Assembly (NCBI GenBank): GCA_009379735.1
Contig: WHTB01000007.1
Coordinates: forward strand, 1-37,587
Source of the DNA: Propionibacteriales bacterium
Lineage (GTDB): Bacteria > Actinomycetota > Actinomycetes > Propionibacteriales > Nocardioidaceae
Direction: 5' to 3'
Length of the DNA stretch: 37,587 nucleotides
Part shown: piece by piece, positions 1 through 7,393 of the stretch
Layout: the number at the start of each line of letters is the position of its first letter
Position numbering within the stretch: position 1 is the stretch's first letter
Translations under genes and position numbers: made by a program
The notes under the pieces: model-generated
What the model saw: the letters and a program-made list of their open reading frames with translations, nothing else
Databases searched by the model: none
What the model was told of the DNA's origin: nothing

Positions 1-1910
1 ATCGCGGCCGGCTCGACCACCACCACGTGGTCGAACTCCAGCCCTTTGGCGAGGGCGGCCGGCACCAGGTCGACCCGGGCGTCGACGTCGTCCTCGTCGC
101 CGAGCCGGCTGAACTCGACCCCGGCCCGCTCCAACGCTGCGGCCGCCAAGGACACCAGGGCGTCGGGCACGATCAGGCCGATCGAGCCCTCTCGCGCGTG
201 CGCCGCGAACACCGACTCCACCGCCCCGGCCACGGGGTCACCGGTCGCGGTGACGACCAGGTCCCCGCGGGTACGCCGAACCGACGTCGGTGGTGCCAGG
301 TCCGGCGCGATCTGAGGCAGCAGCCTGGCGGCGAACTCGATCACGTCCGCCGGGACCCGGAACCCCAGCGTCAGCTCCTCGAGGTGCGCGTCCGGCTTGC
401 CCAGGTGGCTAAGCGCGTCGGTCCACGAGCGGGTCGCCCACGGGGTGGTGGCCTGGGCCAGGTCGCCGAGAACCGTCACCGAGCCGGTCGAGCAACGCCG
501 CCCGACGGCCCGCAGCATCATCGGCGACAGGTCCTGCGCCTCGTCGACCACCACATGCCCGAGACTCGGCGTCCGCTCGAGCAGGTCGGTGATCTCGTCG
601 ATCAGCACCGCATCGGCGAGCGTCCACTTGACGGTGCCAGCGGAGCGGGGCGGACTCTCCCATCCCAGCAGGGAGATCTCGTCGTCGCTGAGCAGCCCGT
701 CGGCGTGCTTGGCCAGCTGCGAGCGGTCGGACAGCAGGGAGTGCAGCAGCTTCGCCGGGTCCACGGCGGGCCACAGCGCGTCGGCGTACGCCTTCACCGG
801 TCGGCTGCGTGCTACCGACGCCTGGACCCGGTCGTCGGGTGAGTCACCGGCGAGCTCCATCTTCACCAGGACGCGGTGTGCGAGCCGCTGCGGCAGCATC
901 GCGCGGGCCGCGCTGTACCGCACTCCGCGCTCCCGCAGCTCGGTCGTCAGCTCGGCCGCCTCGTACGCCGGGACCCGGTGCCGCGACGCCCCGCGCGGCA
1001 CGACGAGACCCTCGGTCGGCTCGGTGGGGTGTGACCAGACGGCGCGGCGCAGCACCTCGGCCAGCCGTGCATCACCCTTCAGCCGCGCGACGTGGGCGGG
1101 CTCGGTGCCACGGATCCGTACCCGGGCACCCACCAGCTCCTCGACCGTCGTCTGCTTCGCATCGATCTCGCCGAGCGCCGGCAGCACGTCGCCGATGTAG
1201 CGGAGGAAGGAGGCGTTCGGCCCGACCACCAGCACGCCCTGGCGGCTGAGCTGGTCGCGGTGTGCATACAGCAGGTACGCCGCGCGGTGCAGCCCGACCG
1301 CGGTCTTGCCCGTGCCGGGCGCGCCCTGCACGCAGACCGACGTGTCGATACCGCCGCGCACGATGACGTCCTGCTCGGGCTGGATGGTGGCGACGATGTC
1401 GCGCATCGGCCCGACCCGGGGACGCTCGATCTCGGTCTCGAGGATCTGCGAGTGCGCCTCCTGCTCGCCGGCCGTGAGGTGCTCGTCCTCGTACGCCGTG
1501 AGCTCACCGTGCGAGAAGCCGAACCGGCGCCGCAGCTCGACCCCCATTGGCTCGGCCCTGCTGGCCCGGTAGAACGCCCGCGAGATGTCGGCCCGCCAGT
1601 CGATCACCATCGGGTCGCCGACCGGGTCGGTCACATGCCGGCGCCCGATGTAGAACCGTTCGCCCTGCCCGTCGGCGTGCGTGGCGTCGTAGTCGAGCCG
1701 GCCGAAGAACAGGGCGACCGTCGGGTCGTCCTCGAGCTGCTTCATCCGCAGCCAGAGCGCCGACGCGAGGTACTTCTGCGACACCCAGTCCCCGGCGGTG
1801 TTGCGGTCCAGCCTGGCGGTGCGTTCCCGCATCCGGGCCAGGTTGGCCCGGGAGTCGGCGAGGTGTGCGCGTTCGGCGGCGAGGTCGGGGGCGGGTGTGG
1901 CGTCGGGCAC
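1..1910 (-). CDS. helD: HelD-like UvrD/Rep-superfamily ATPase (3' end outside window)
   Basis: Superfamily 1 helicase-like ATPase of the HelD type, known in other Gram-positive bacteria to bind RNA polymerase and release stalled or drug-inhibited complexes. About 636 residues are visible and the C-terminus lies outside the window. The first ~65 residues look like the helical N-terminal arm. A short motif IQPEQD (~176-181) precedes Walker A GAPGTGKT (~196-203). A Walker B motif VVVDEAQD is near residue 455, and the visible end reads ...LEFDHVVVVEP, as in UvrD motif V. The GTG start at 1910 was chosen because GGAGG lies six bases upstream. The gene is alone on this strand here and is divergent from the PLP-enzyme gene. 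HelD variants in actinobacteria can give rifamycin tolerance. That role cannot be read from the sequence, and I saw no obvious rifamycin-associated palindrome upstream. Confidence 0.9.
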   Translation of the reverse strand, partial: MPDATPAPDLAAERAHLADSRANLARMRERTARLDRNTAGDWVSQKYLASALWLRMKQLEDDPTVALFFGRLDYDATHADGQGERFYIGRRHVTDPVGDPMVIDWRADISRAFYRASRAEPMGVELRRRFGFSHGELTAYEDEHLTAGEQEAHSQILETEIERPRVGPMRDIVATIQPEQDVIVRGGIDTSVCVQGAPGTGKTAVGLHRAAYLLYAHRDQLSRQGVLVVGPNASFLRYIGDVLPALGEIDAKQTTVEELVGARVRIRGTEPAHVARLKGDARLAEVLRRAVWSHPTEPTEGLVVPRGASRHRVPAYEAAELTTELRERGVRYSAARAMLPQRLAHRVLVKMELAGDSPDDRVQASVARSRPVKAYADALWPAVDPAKLLHSLLSDRSQLAKHADGLLSDDEISLLGWESPPRSAGTVKWTLADAVLIDEITDLLERTPSLGHVVVDEAQDLSPMMLRAVGRRCSTGSVTVLGDLAQATTPWATRSWTDALSHLGKPDAHLEELTLGFRVPADVIEFAARLLPQIAPDLAPPTSVRRTRGDLVVTATGDPVAGAVESVFAAHAREGSIGLIVPDALVSLAAAALERAGVEFSRLGDEDDVDARVDLVPAALAKGLEFDHVVVVEPAA

Positions 1911-1952
1911 GACGAACCTCCGCGGCAGCGGTCGGGTAGGGGCGGCCGAGCG

Positions 1953-1982
1953 ACTCTACGCCGAGGGTGGGTCCGCTGTCAC
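1953..1982 (-). promoter_or_regulatory. Putative SigA-type promoter of the helD-like gene
   Basis: On the minus strand GTGACA (1982-1977) and TAGAGT (1958-1953) are separated by 18 bases, about 43 bases upstream of the GTG start at 1910. They resemble the actinobacterial -35 and -10 boxes. Motif match only. Confidence 0.4.
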
Positions 1983-2048
1983 ACGACTTGTTCCGGTCGC
2001 CCAGTCCGTCCGAGGACGCTCCGGCCACACGCGTCGCCGAGGTGAAAC

Positions 2049-2213
2049 TAGGGTGTGTCTCTTTACTCCGCTGACCTGCTGCGCGACCCTCGGAGGGCGC
2101 CTCGCGGCGTTGTCGTCGTCGCACGATGCTGCGCATCGCGCCTCCTCCTCCGCCTTGCGATGCATCCCACCGAGCGCCGCTCGCGACGGTCGGGAGTAAG
2201 GAGACACACCCTA
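2049..2213. mobile_element. MITE-like element with 22-bp terminal inverted repeats in a CTAG site
   Basis: Near-perfect inverted repeats lie at 2048-2069 and 2193-2214, 22 bases with one mismatch and outer core AGGGTGTGTCTC. They bound about 161 bases of non-coding DNA. The ends read C-TA[GGGTG...CACCC]TA-G, so the element body is 2051-2211 flanked by a duplicated TA inside a CTAG target. The interior has a perfect 6-bp hairpin at 2124-2138 and no transposase gene. This is what a non-autonomous element mobilised in trans looks like. Target CTAG with TA duplication is typical of IS630/Tc1-mariner and some IS5-group elements, so the family is not settled. With its flanks it accounts for most of the 314-base gap between the helD-like gene and the PLP-enzyme gene. 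Confidence 0.65.
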
Positions 2214-2224
2214 GCGACGTCACA

Positions 2225-3397
2225 ATGGTGGGCATGCCTGCTGACCCGCTCGCGATGTTCGACCTCGACCCGTCGTGTGCGTACCTCAACCACGGTGGGT
2301 TCGGCGTCGTCCCGCGCGCGGTGAGCGAGGTGCAGAACCGCTGGCGACTCGCGGAGGACACCAACCCGCACCGGTTCAACAGGCTGGAGCTGCACGAGGC
2401 GATCGCGAAGGCGCGCGGTGCCGGCGCGGAGTTCCTCGGCGTGCCGCCGGACGAGATGGCGCTGGTGCGGAACGTGTCCGAGGGTGTCTCGACCGTGTTG
2501 TCGTCTCTCGGCCTCGGCACCGGTGACGAGATCGTCGTCAGCAACCACGGGTACGGCTCCGTGCGGATGGCGGTCGAGCGCTGGAGCACCCGCTCCGGTG
2601 CCCGGCTCGTCGAGGCCAGGCTCAGGATGGACGACGGACCGACGGCCGTGGCGGCGGCGTTCGCCGAGGCTGTCGGGGCGCGCACCCGGCTCGTGGTTGT
2701 CGACGAGATCACCTCGTCGACGGCCTGGCGGCTGCCGGTCCGCGAGGTCGTCACTGCGTTACGCGACCGCGGTCTCGATTTCGCGGTGCTCGTGGACGCC
2801 GCCCACGTACCCGGTCAATGTGACCCGGACATCGCGGGGTCGGGCGCCGACGTCTGGGTCGGCAACTTCCACAAGTGGGCGTTCACGCCGCGGGGTACGG
2901 CAGGGATGTGGCTCGCGCCGTCCTGGCGGACGCGGGTGCATCCGCTGGTGGTCTCGTGGGGCTCGGGTGACCCGTACCCGGTGAACTTCGACCACCTGGG
3001 GACGCTCGACTACTCGAGCTGGCTGAGCCTCCCGGCCGCGCTCGACTTCTGGGCCGGAATCGGTGGGTGGGAGCAGGTCCGCCGCAGCCAGGAGCTCGTC
3101 GCGGCCGGGCAGCGACACGTCGCCGACCGACTCGGTACGTCGCTCGACGGGCTGCCGACCACACCGGCGCCCGCCATGCGCCTGGTGCGGTTGCCGGCCG
3201 GGCTGCTCGACGGCCTGGCGTCGGTCGACACGCTGCAGGGCCGGCTCAGCGCGGAGTTCCGGGTCGAGGTGCCGCCGATCTGGTTCGAGGACGAGGGGTA
3301 CGTCCGGATCGCCGGGCAGGTGTACAACACGGCGTCAGACTACGAGCGGCTCGCCGACGCCCTGCTCGCCCTTCACCGGGAGAGGGATGCAGCCTAG
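2225..3397 (+). CDS. Class V aminotransferase-fold PLP enzyme, isopenicillin-N epimerase-like
   Basis: PLP-dependent enzyme of fold type I, class V, 390 residues. The N-terminus AYLNHGGFGVVPRAV and the NPHRF motif (~47-51) are typical of the CefD/isopenicillin-N epimerase-like subgroup. VDAAHVPGQ (Asp191, His194) is the cofactor-ring contact. Lys217 in GNFHKW is the expected Schiff-base lysine. No clear Shine-Dalgarno sequence precedes ATG 2225. An in-frame ATG at 2234 sits seven bases after a CACAAT -10-like box and may be the true, leaderless start. The subgroup includes epimerases, desulfurases and C-S lyases. Because egtABCD lies 2.2 kb away without egtE, and EgtE is also a PLP beta-lyase of this fold, this is a candidate for that step. 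It is not in the operon and is read from the other strand, so no symbol is assigned. Confidence 0.85.
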   Translation: MVGMPADPLAMFDLDPSCAYLNHGGFGVVPRAVSEVQNRWRLAEDTNPHRFNRLELHEAIAKARGAGAEFLGVPPDEMALVRNVSEGVSTVLSSLGLGTGDEIVVSNHGYGSVRMAVERWSTRSGARLVEARLRMDDGPTAVAAAFAEAVGARTRLVVVDEITSSTAWRLPVREVVTALRDRGLDFAVLVDAAHVPGQCDPDIAGSGADVWVGNFHKWAFTPRGTAGMWLAPSWRTRVHPLVVSWGSGDPYPVNFDHLGTLDYSSWLSLPAALDFWAGIGGWEQVRRSQELVAAGQRHVADRLGTSLDGLPTTPAPAMRLVRLPAGLLDGLASVDTLQGRLSAEFRVEVPPIWFEDEGYVRIAGQVYNTASDYERLADALLALHRERDAA

Positions 3398-3633
3398 GCG
3401 CTGCGGGCGGCGTCGCTGATCCGGGGGAAGGGCCTGGTCGAGAAGATCGCCTCGACCGGAAGGCCGAAGAAGTCCGCGATGCGCAGGGCGAGATGCAGGC
3501 TGGGGTTGTACTCGCCCCGCTCGAGATAGCCCACCGTCTGGTAGTGCACGCCGAGGGCGTCCGCCAGCTCGCGCCGGGTCACGCCCTGCTCCGCACGCAG
3601 CAGTGCAATGCGGTTGTGCACGGCGTCGCTCAT
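3394..3633 (-). CDS. Small Xre-family HTH transcriptional regulator
   Basis: A 79-residue protein that is almost entirely a Cro/CI-type helix-turn-helix: the segment from GVTRRELADALGV to YQTVGYLERGEY holds helices 2-3, followed by NPSLHLALRIADFF. Such short Xre proteins often sit at the end of exporter or membrane-protein operons and control them. It is last in the minus-strand ABC operon, starting 25 bases after the permease stop. Its stop overlaps the stop of the convergent PLP-enzyme gene by 4 bases. The ATG at 3633 was chosen; a GTG at 3642 is in the same frame and would add three residues. There is no effector domain. No toxin partner was found next to it, so a toxin-antitoxin role is unlikely. 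Confidence 0.85.
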   Translation of the reverse strand: MSDAVHNRIALLRAEQGVTRRELADALGVHYQTVGYLERGEYNPSLHLALRIADFFGLPVEAIFSTRPFPRISDAARSA

Positions 3634-3658
3634 CGTCGCCACCGACCGAGCGCCGCCA

Positions 3659-4513
3659 TCATCGGATCCACTGAGCGGCGGTCTCCCGAGCGGCCTCGAC
3701 CTGCGACCCAGTCTGCCGCCGTGCCATCCGGCGCAGCACGACGGGAGTCACCAAGATCCCGACGACCGCCCAGGCGCCGAGCACCAGGATCGTCCATCCC
3801 GTGCGCCAGGACTCGCCCACCTCGAGCATGGCCGCCGAGTCGGGCAGGAACGCCGAGCGCATGCCCAGACCGAGCCAGTACATCGGGAAGATCTGGGCGA
3901 TCACCTGCACCCATCCCCACAGCTGCTGGATCGGGTAGAAGATGCCCGAGATGCCGGCCAGCACCATGATCGGCAGCATGCCCCAGGTGCCGACCTTCTG
4001 CGCGTTCGGCACCAGCGAGCCGATGACCATCCCGATCGGCATGGTGGCGAGCAGTCCGAGCACGAGGACCCAGACCACGGTGACCCAGCCGCTCGCGCCG
4101 TTGGACATCACGTCGTCGAAGATCAGGAAGCTCGGGATCAGGATGATCAGCAGCTGCGGCAGAAGGCTGATGCTGTGGAAGAGCAGCTGGCCGGTGAAGT
4201 ATCCGGTGAGGCCGTGCGGCGCCGCCTTGAGCCGGAGCAACGTGCCATCCTCGCGCTCCATCGCCAGCGCATACGCCGGCCCGATCACCACACCGAACGT
4301 CACCAGGCCACCGATGATGCTCGGCATCGCCACGGTCGGGATGAGCAGGTCCGTGCCCTCGACCTCGGTGTTGCGGCGAATGATCAGATAGCCCAGCACC
4401 GCCAGGCCGGTGAAGATGTAGAAGCCCTGGTCCTGGGTGCTGCGCACGCTCTGCACGAACTCGGTCCAGCCGCGGCGCACCCCCATCCGGATCGCATGAG
4501 TCGTGGGTTTCAT
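3659..4513 (-). CDS. ABC-2 type transporter permease
   Basis: Integral membrane subunit of an ABC-2 exporter, 284 residues. About six hydrophobic segments are visible: GFYIFTGLAVLGYLII near residue 35, IIGGLVTFGVVIGPAYALAM, QLLFHSISLLPQLLIILI, VVWVLVLGLLATMPIGMVIG, MLPIMVLAGISGIFYPI and ILVLGAWAVVGILVTPVVL near the C-terminus. The layout, with a long loop after the first segment, is that of DrrB/NodJ-like permeases. The ATG at 4513 overlaps the ATPase stop (ATGA), so the two subunits are translationally coupled in equal ratio. Substrate is unknown: drug, lipid and peptide exporters all share this form. Confidence 0.9.
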   Translation of the reverse strand: MKPTTHAIRMGVRRGWTEFVQSVRSTQDQGFYIFTGLAVLGYLIIRRNTEVEGTDLLIPTVAMPSIIGGLVTFGVVIGPAYALAMEREDGTLLRLKAAPHGLTGYFTGQLLFHSISLLPQLLIILIPSFLIFDDVMSNGASGWVTVVWVLVLGLLATMPIGMVIGSLVPNAQKVGTWGMLPIMVLAGISGIFYPIQQLWGWVQVIAQIFPMYWLGLGMRSAFLPDSAAMLEVGESWRTGWTILVLGAWAVVGILVTPVVLRRMARRQTGSQVEAARETAAQWIR

Positions 4514-5475
4514 CGCGCCGCCTCCTCGAACAGCCGGGCCGCGGCGCCGGTGCCGCCGGCCTCGTGTTGCTGCACCAGCGTCATGTAGGTGTCCTCCAGG
4601 CTGGCTCGATGCACCTCGAGGTCGGTGACGTCCTCGCCGTACTGGGTGAGCAGCTGACGAACGAACGCGGTCGCGTCGGCGGTCGAGTGCACGAACCGCT
4701 CGCCGTCGCGGGACCACTTCACCTCCGACTCACCCGCCACCTGGCGGGCCAGCTGCTCGGCACTGCCGTCGGCCACGAACCGCCCGCCGGCCAGGATCAG
4801 GATCCGGTCGGCGAGCTTCTCGGCCTCGTCGAGGTCGTGCGTGGTGAGCATGATCGTGGTGTTCTCGAGGTCGGAGAGCCGGTGTACGAGGTGGTGGAAC
4901 TCGCGCCGCGCGTGCGGGTCGAAGCCGGCGGTCGGCTCGTCGAGGAACAGCAGCTCGGGCCGACCGACGATCCCGACTGCGACGTCGAGCCGGCGCCGCT
5001 GGCCGCCGGACATGGTGGCGATCTTCTGGTCGGCGAGCTCGGTGAGCCCGACCGTGTCGAGCAGCAGGTCGACGTCGTACGGGCGGGTGCGTTCCGGGGT
5101 GGAGTACGGCTGGTAGAAACCGCCGAGGTGGGTGAGCAGGCGGCGTGGTGTCCACCGCGGATGGTCGCGCCAGGACTGCAGCACCACGCCGGTGCGGGCC
5201 CGCCAGTCCTCGCTGGCGTGCAGCGGGTCGGCGCCGAGCACCCGGACCTCGCCCGATGTCCGGGACCGGAACCCTTCCAGGATCTCGATCGTCGTGGTCT
5301 TGCCGGCGCCGTTCGGTCCGAGCAGGCACATCACCCCGCCGCGGTGGACCTCGAGGTCGACGCCGGTCAGCACATCCTTGGTGCCGTACCTCATGTGCAG
5401 GTCGTGCACCTCGATGACGACGTCGGTGTCCGCGCTGGTGGCCCCGGCCGACCCCGGTTGGTCGTTCGTCTGCAT
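4510..5475 (-). CDS. ABC transporter ATP-binding protein (DrrA-like)
   Basis: Cytoplasmic ATPase of the exporter whose permease follows, 321 residues. Walker A GPNGAGKT is at 53-60, the Q-loop Gln at 100, the signature MSGGQ at 155-159, Walker B LLFLDEP at 175-181 and the switch His at ~213. All catalytic elements are intact. After ~residue 225 comes an extra C-terminal region like that of DrrA-type ATPases, ending with LEDTYMTLV. The ATG at 5475 is preceded by AGAGGGGGG, a serviceable ribosome site. It is first in a three-gene operon with the permease and an Xre regulator. Nothing nearby reveals the substrate. Confidence 0.93.
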   Translation of the reverse strand: MQTNDQPGSAGATSADTDVVIEVHDLHMRYGTKDVLTGVDLEVHRGGVMCLLGPNGAGKTTTIEILEGFRSRTSGEVRVLGADPLHASEDWRARTGVVLQSWRDHPRWTPRRLLTHLGGFYQPYSTPERTRPYDVDLLLDTVGLTELADQKIATMSGGQRRRLDVAVGIVGRPELLFLDEPTAGFDPHARREFHHLVHRLSDLENTTIMLTTHDLDEAEKLADRILILAGGRFVADGSAEQLARQVAGESEVKWSRDGERFVHSTADATAFVRQLLTQYGEDVTDLEVHRASLEDTYMTLVQQHEAGGTGAAARLFEEAAR

Positions 5476-5565
5476 CCGAACCCCCCTCTGTCAGGCCATC
5501 ACAGTACTGCTACATCGACAGCAGGTGTATAACAATGCGCCGACCGTCAGCCCAGAGCGATCCGG

Positions 5566-5622
5566 TGAGTGTGACGAGTTGGCGCGACACGCCGGCGTGT
5601 CGCCACCAAAACGTCACACTCA
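5566..5622. repeat. 57-bp interrupted palindrome between egtD and the ABC operon
   Basis: Outer arms TGAGTGTGACG (5566-5576) and CGTCACACTCA (5612-5622) are perfect 11-bp complements. Inside them TTGGCGCGACACGCC (5579-5593) pairs with 5594-5609 apart from one small bulge. The whole segment can form a long hairpin or cruciform. It lies about ten bases after the egtD stop and before the ABC ATPase start, both genes on the minus strand, so it is well placed as a transcription terminator or mRNA-end stabiliser. No U-run follows the stem, so it is not a textbook intrinsic terminator. It could also be a copy of a dispersed palindromic repeat. Confidence 0.6.
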
Positions 5623-5632
5623 TCGGGGCGGG

Positions 5633-6619
5633 TCAGTGGGCGCGGGCCAGCGACAGGGCGAACCGGTCCCCGCTGTCGGTCCACCACGACTGCAGCGCGA
5701 ACCCGGCGGCAGCCAGCTCGGTTTCCACCACCTCGCGGCGGAACTTCGCCGACACCTCGGTGCCCAGCTCCTCACCCTTGGCGAACGTCGCCACCAGGTC
5801 GAGCTCGGGGATCCGTACCCGCATCTCCCGCATCGCCCGGAGCCGCATCTCGATCCACTCCTGCTCGGCGTTCCACACCGCCACATGGGTGAACGCGTCG
5901 ACGTCGAAGTCGGCGCCGAGCTCACGGTTGAGCACCCGCAGGACGTTGCGGTTGAACTCGGCGGTCACGCCGGCGGCGTCGTCGTACGCCGGGACGAGCA
6001 CGTCGGGTGACTTGACCAGGTCGGTGCCGAGCAGCAGGTACTCGCCGGGCTCGAGTACGTCGCGGATAGAGCGGTAGAACACGGCCCGTTCGGCGGGGAT
6101 CAGGTTGCCGATCGTGCCGCCGAGGAACGCGACCAGCCGTGGCGCCTCGCCCGGCAGGTCGTCGAGGTGGGCGGTGAAGTCGCCGACCACGCCGTGCACC
6201 GTCAACTCGGGATAGTCCTCGGCGATGGCCGAGATCGCGTCGCGCAGGGCGGACTCCGACACATCGAGGGGTACGAACTGCCGCAGCGTGCCGTGATCGT
6301 GCAGCGCGTCGAGCAGCAGCCGAGTCTTCTCCGACGACCCCGACCCCAGCTCGACCAGCGTGTGCGCGGAGGTCTGCGCCGCGATGTCGGCGGACCGGGT
6401 GTGCAAGATCTCGCGCTCGGCCCGAGTCGGGTAGTACTCCGGCAGCCGGGTGATCTCCTCGAACAGCTCGCTGCCACGGGTGTCGTAGAACCACTTCGGG
6501 GCCAGCCACTTCGGGCTTGCCCGCAGCCCCGACGCGGCGTCGGCACGCAGCGCGCGGGCGGCGTGGTCGGGTGTCAGTAGTACGTCGACCGTCACGTCGC
6601 GACGAGCGGTTTCCGGCAT
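5633..6619 (-). CDS. egtD: Histidine N-alpha-methyltransferase, ergothioneine biosynthesis
   Basis: SAM-dependent enzyme that methylates the alpha-amino group of histidine three times to give hercynine, the first committed step of ergothioneine synthesis. It has 328 residues, close to the usual ~320. Family landmarks are visible: PKWFYDTRGSELFEEIT near residues 37-53, LPEYYPTRAE just after, and the SAM-site segment VELGSGSSEKTRLLL near 88-102. The ATG at 6619 lies four bases after the egtC stop, and GGAGGG inside the end of egtC serves as ribosome site. It is last in the egtABCD operon. A long palindrome follows it. Confidence 0.96.
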   Translation of the reverse strand: MPETARRDVTVDVLLTPDHAARALRADAASGLRASPKWLAPKWFYDTRGSELFEEITRLPEYYPTRAEREILHTRSADIAAQTSAHTLVELGSGSSEKTRLLLDALHDHGTLRQFVPLDVSESALRDAISAIAEDYPELTVHGVVGDFTAHLDDLPGEAPRLVAFLGGTIGNLIPAERAVFYRSIRDVLEPGEYLLLGTDLVKSPDVLVPAYDDAAGVTAEFNRNVLRVLNRELGADFDVDAFTHVAVWNAEQEWIEMRLRAMREMRVRIPELDLVATFAKGEELGTEVSAKFRREVVETELAAAGFALQSWWTDSGDRFALSLARAH

Positions 6620-6623
6620 CTGG

Positions 6624-7379
6624 TCATCCCTCCATCGGCTTGATCGGGTGCAGGTCGAGCCTGCGTCGGTCGCCGGTCACGACGTGTCCGTCGGGCACCG
6701 CCTGCCAGGCATCGCCGTCGTCCCAGGGCTCGGAGCTGACCGCCAGCGCGCCGGCCGCCCGGCGGGTCCACAGCGAGTGCGTCCAGGTGGTCGCCGCGAG
6801 AACCGACCCGTCGGTCAGCAGCAGGTTGAGCCGGGACCCGGGCGCCGCGGCCGCCACCTCGGCGGTCACGGTCGCCAGCGCGCTCCCGGCGCTGTCGCCG
6901 GCCCGGAGCCGATGTCGCACCAGCGCCCACAGCAGCGCGGAGTCGGTCGGCGCGTCGAGCGTCATCAGGTCGAGCACCGGGAGCCGGGCGGCCAGCTCGC
7001 CGACCGACCCCGGCCAGCCAGTGACGAGCCCGTTGTGGCTGAACAGCCATTGGCCGTCGGTGAACGGCGCGCACGCGGTCTCGACCACCGGTAGGCCCAC
7101 GGTGCCGTTGCGGGCGGCCGCGAGCACGGCGGTCGAACGGATCGTGCCGGCCAGCCCGGGCAGCGACGCATCGGCCCACATGGGGCAGGCGCGGCGGTAG
7201 ACGACCGGCGGTCCGCCGGTGTCGGGGACCCAGCCGACGCCGAACCCGTCGGCGTTGACCGAGCCGCCGCCGCACATGTCGGACGGCGCCCAGGTCTGCC
7301 GCAGCAGCGAGTGCGGCGAGTCGAGCAGCAGCTCGCTCAGCGTCACGGCCGGACCGAGGTAGGCGAGATGACGGCACAC
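6624..7379 (-). CDS. egtC: Gamma-glutamyl-hercynylcysteine sulfoxide amidohydrolase
   Basis: Class II glutamine-amidotransferase-fold enzyme (Ntn hydrolase) that removes glutamate from the gamma-glutamyl hercynylcysteine sulfoxide made by EgtB. It has 251 residues. The start was set at GTG 7379 so that the protein begins V-C-R-H-L-A-Y-L-G, with Cys2 as the N-terminal nucleophile after removal of the initiator methionine. Any longer reading would bury this cysteine. The fold is further supported by NADGFGVGW, GTIRSTAVLAAARNGTVG and FSHNGLV. The gene starts 14 bases after the egtB stop in the four-gene operon. Confidence 0.95.
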   Translation of the reverse strand: MCRHLAYLGPAVTLSELLLDSPHSLLRQTWAPSDMCGGGSVNADGFGVGWVPDTGGPPVVYRRACPMWADASLPGLAGTIRSTAVLAAARNGTVGLPVVETACAPFTDGQWLFSHNGLVTGWPGSVGELAARLPVLDLMTLDAPTDSALLWALVRHRLRAGDSAGSALATVTAEVAAAAPGSRLNLLLTDGSVLAATTWTHSLWTRRAAGALAVSSEPWDDGDAWQAVPDGHVVTGDRRRLDLHPIKPMEG

Positions 7380-7393
7380 GGCGGGTGTCCTGG

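Noticed and set aside
1911-2047. Rifamycin-associated element upstream of the helD-like gene
   Set aside because: No convincing palindrome of the expected kind could be read in this interval.
2225-3397. Naming the PLP enzyme egtE
   Set aside because: It is not in the egt operon, lies on the other strand, and resembles the broad CefD-like subgroup; only a candidate role is reported.
3394-3633. Toxin-antitoxin antitoxin
   Set aside because: No toxin-like gene is adjacent; it is the third gene of an ABC exporter operon.
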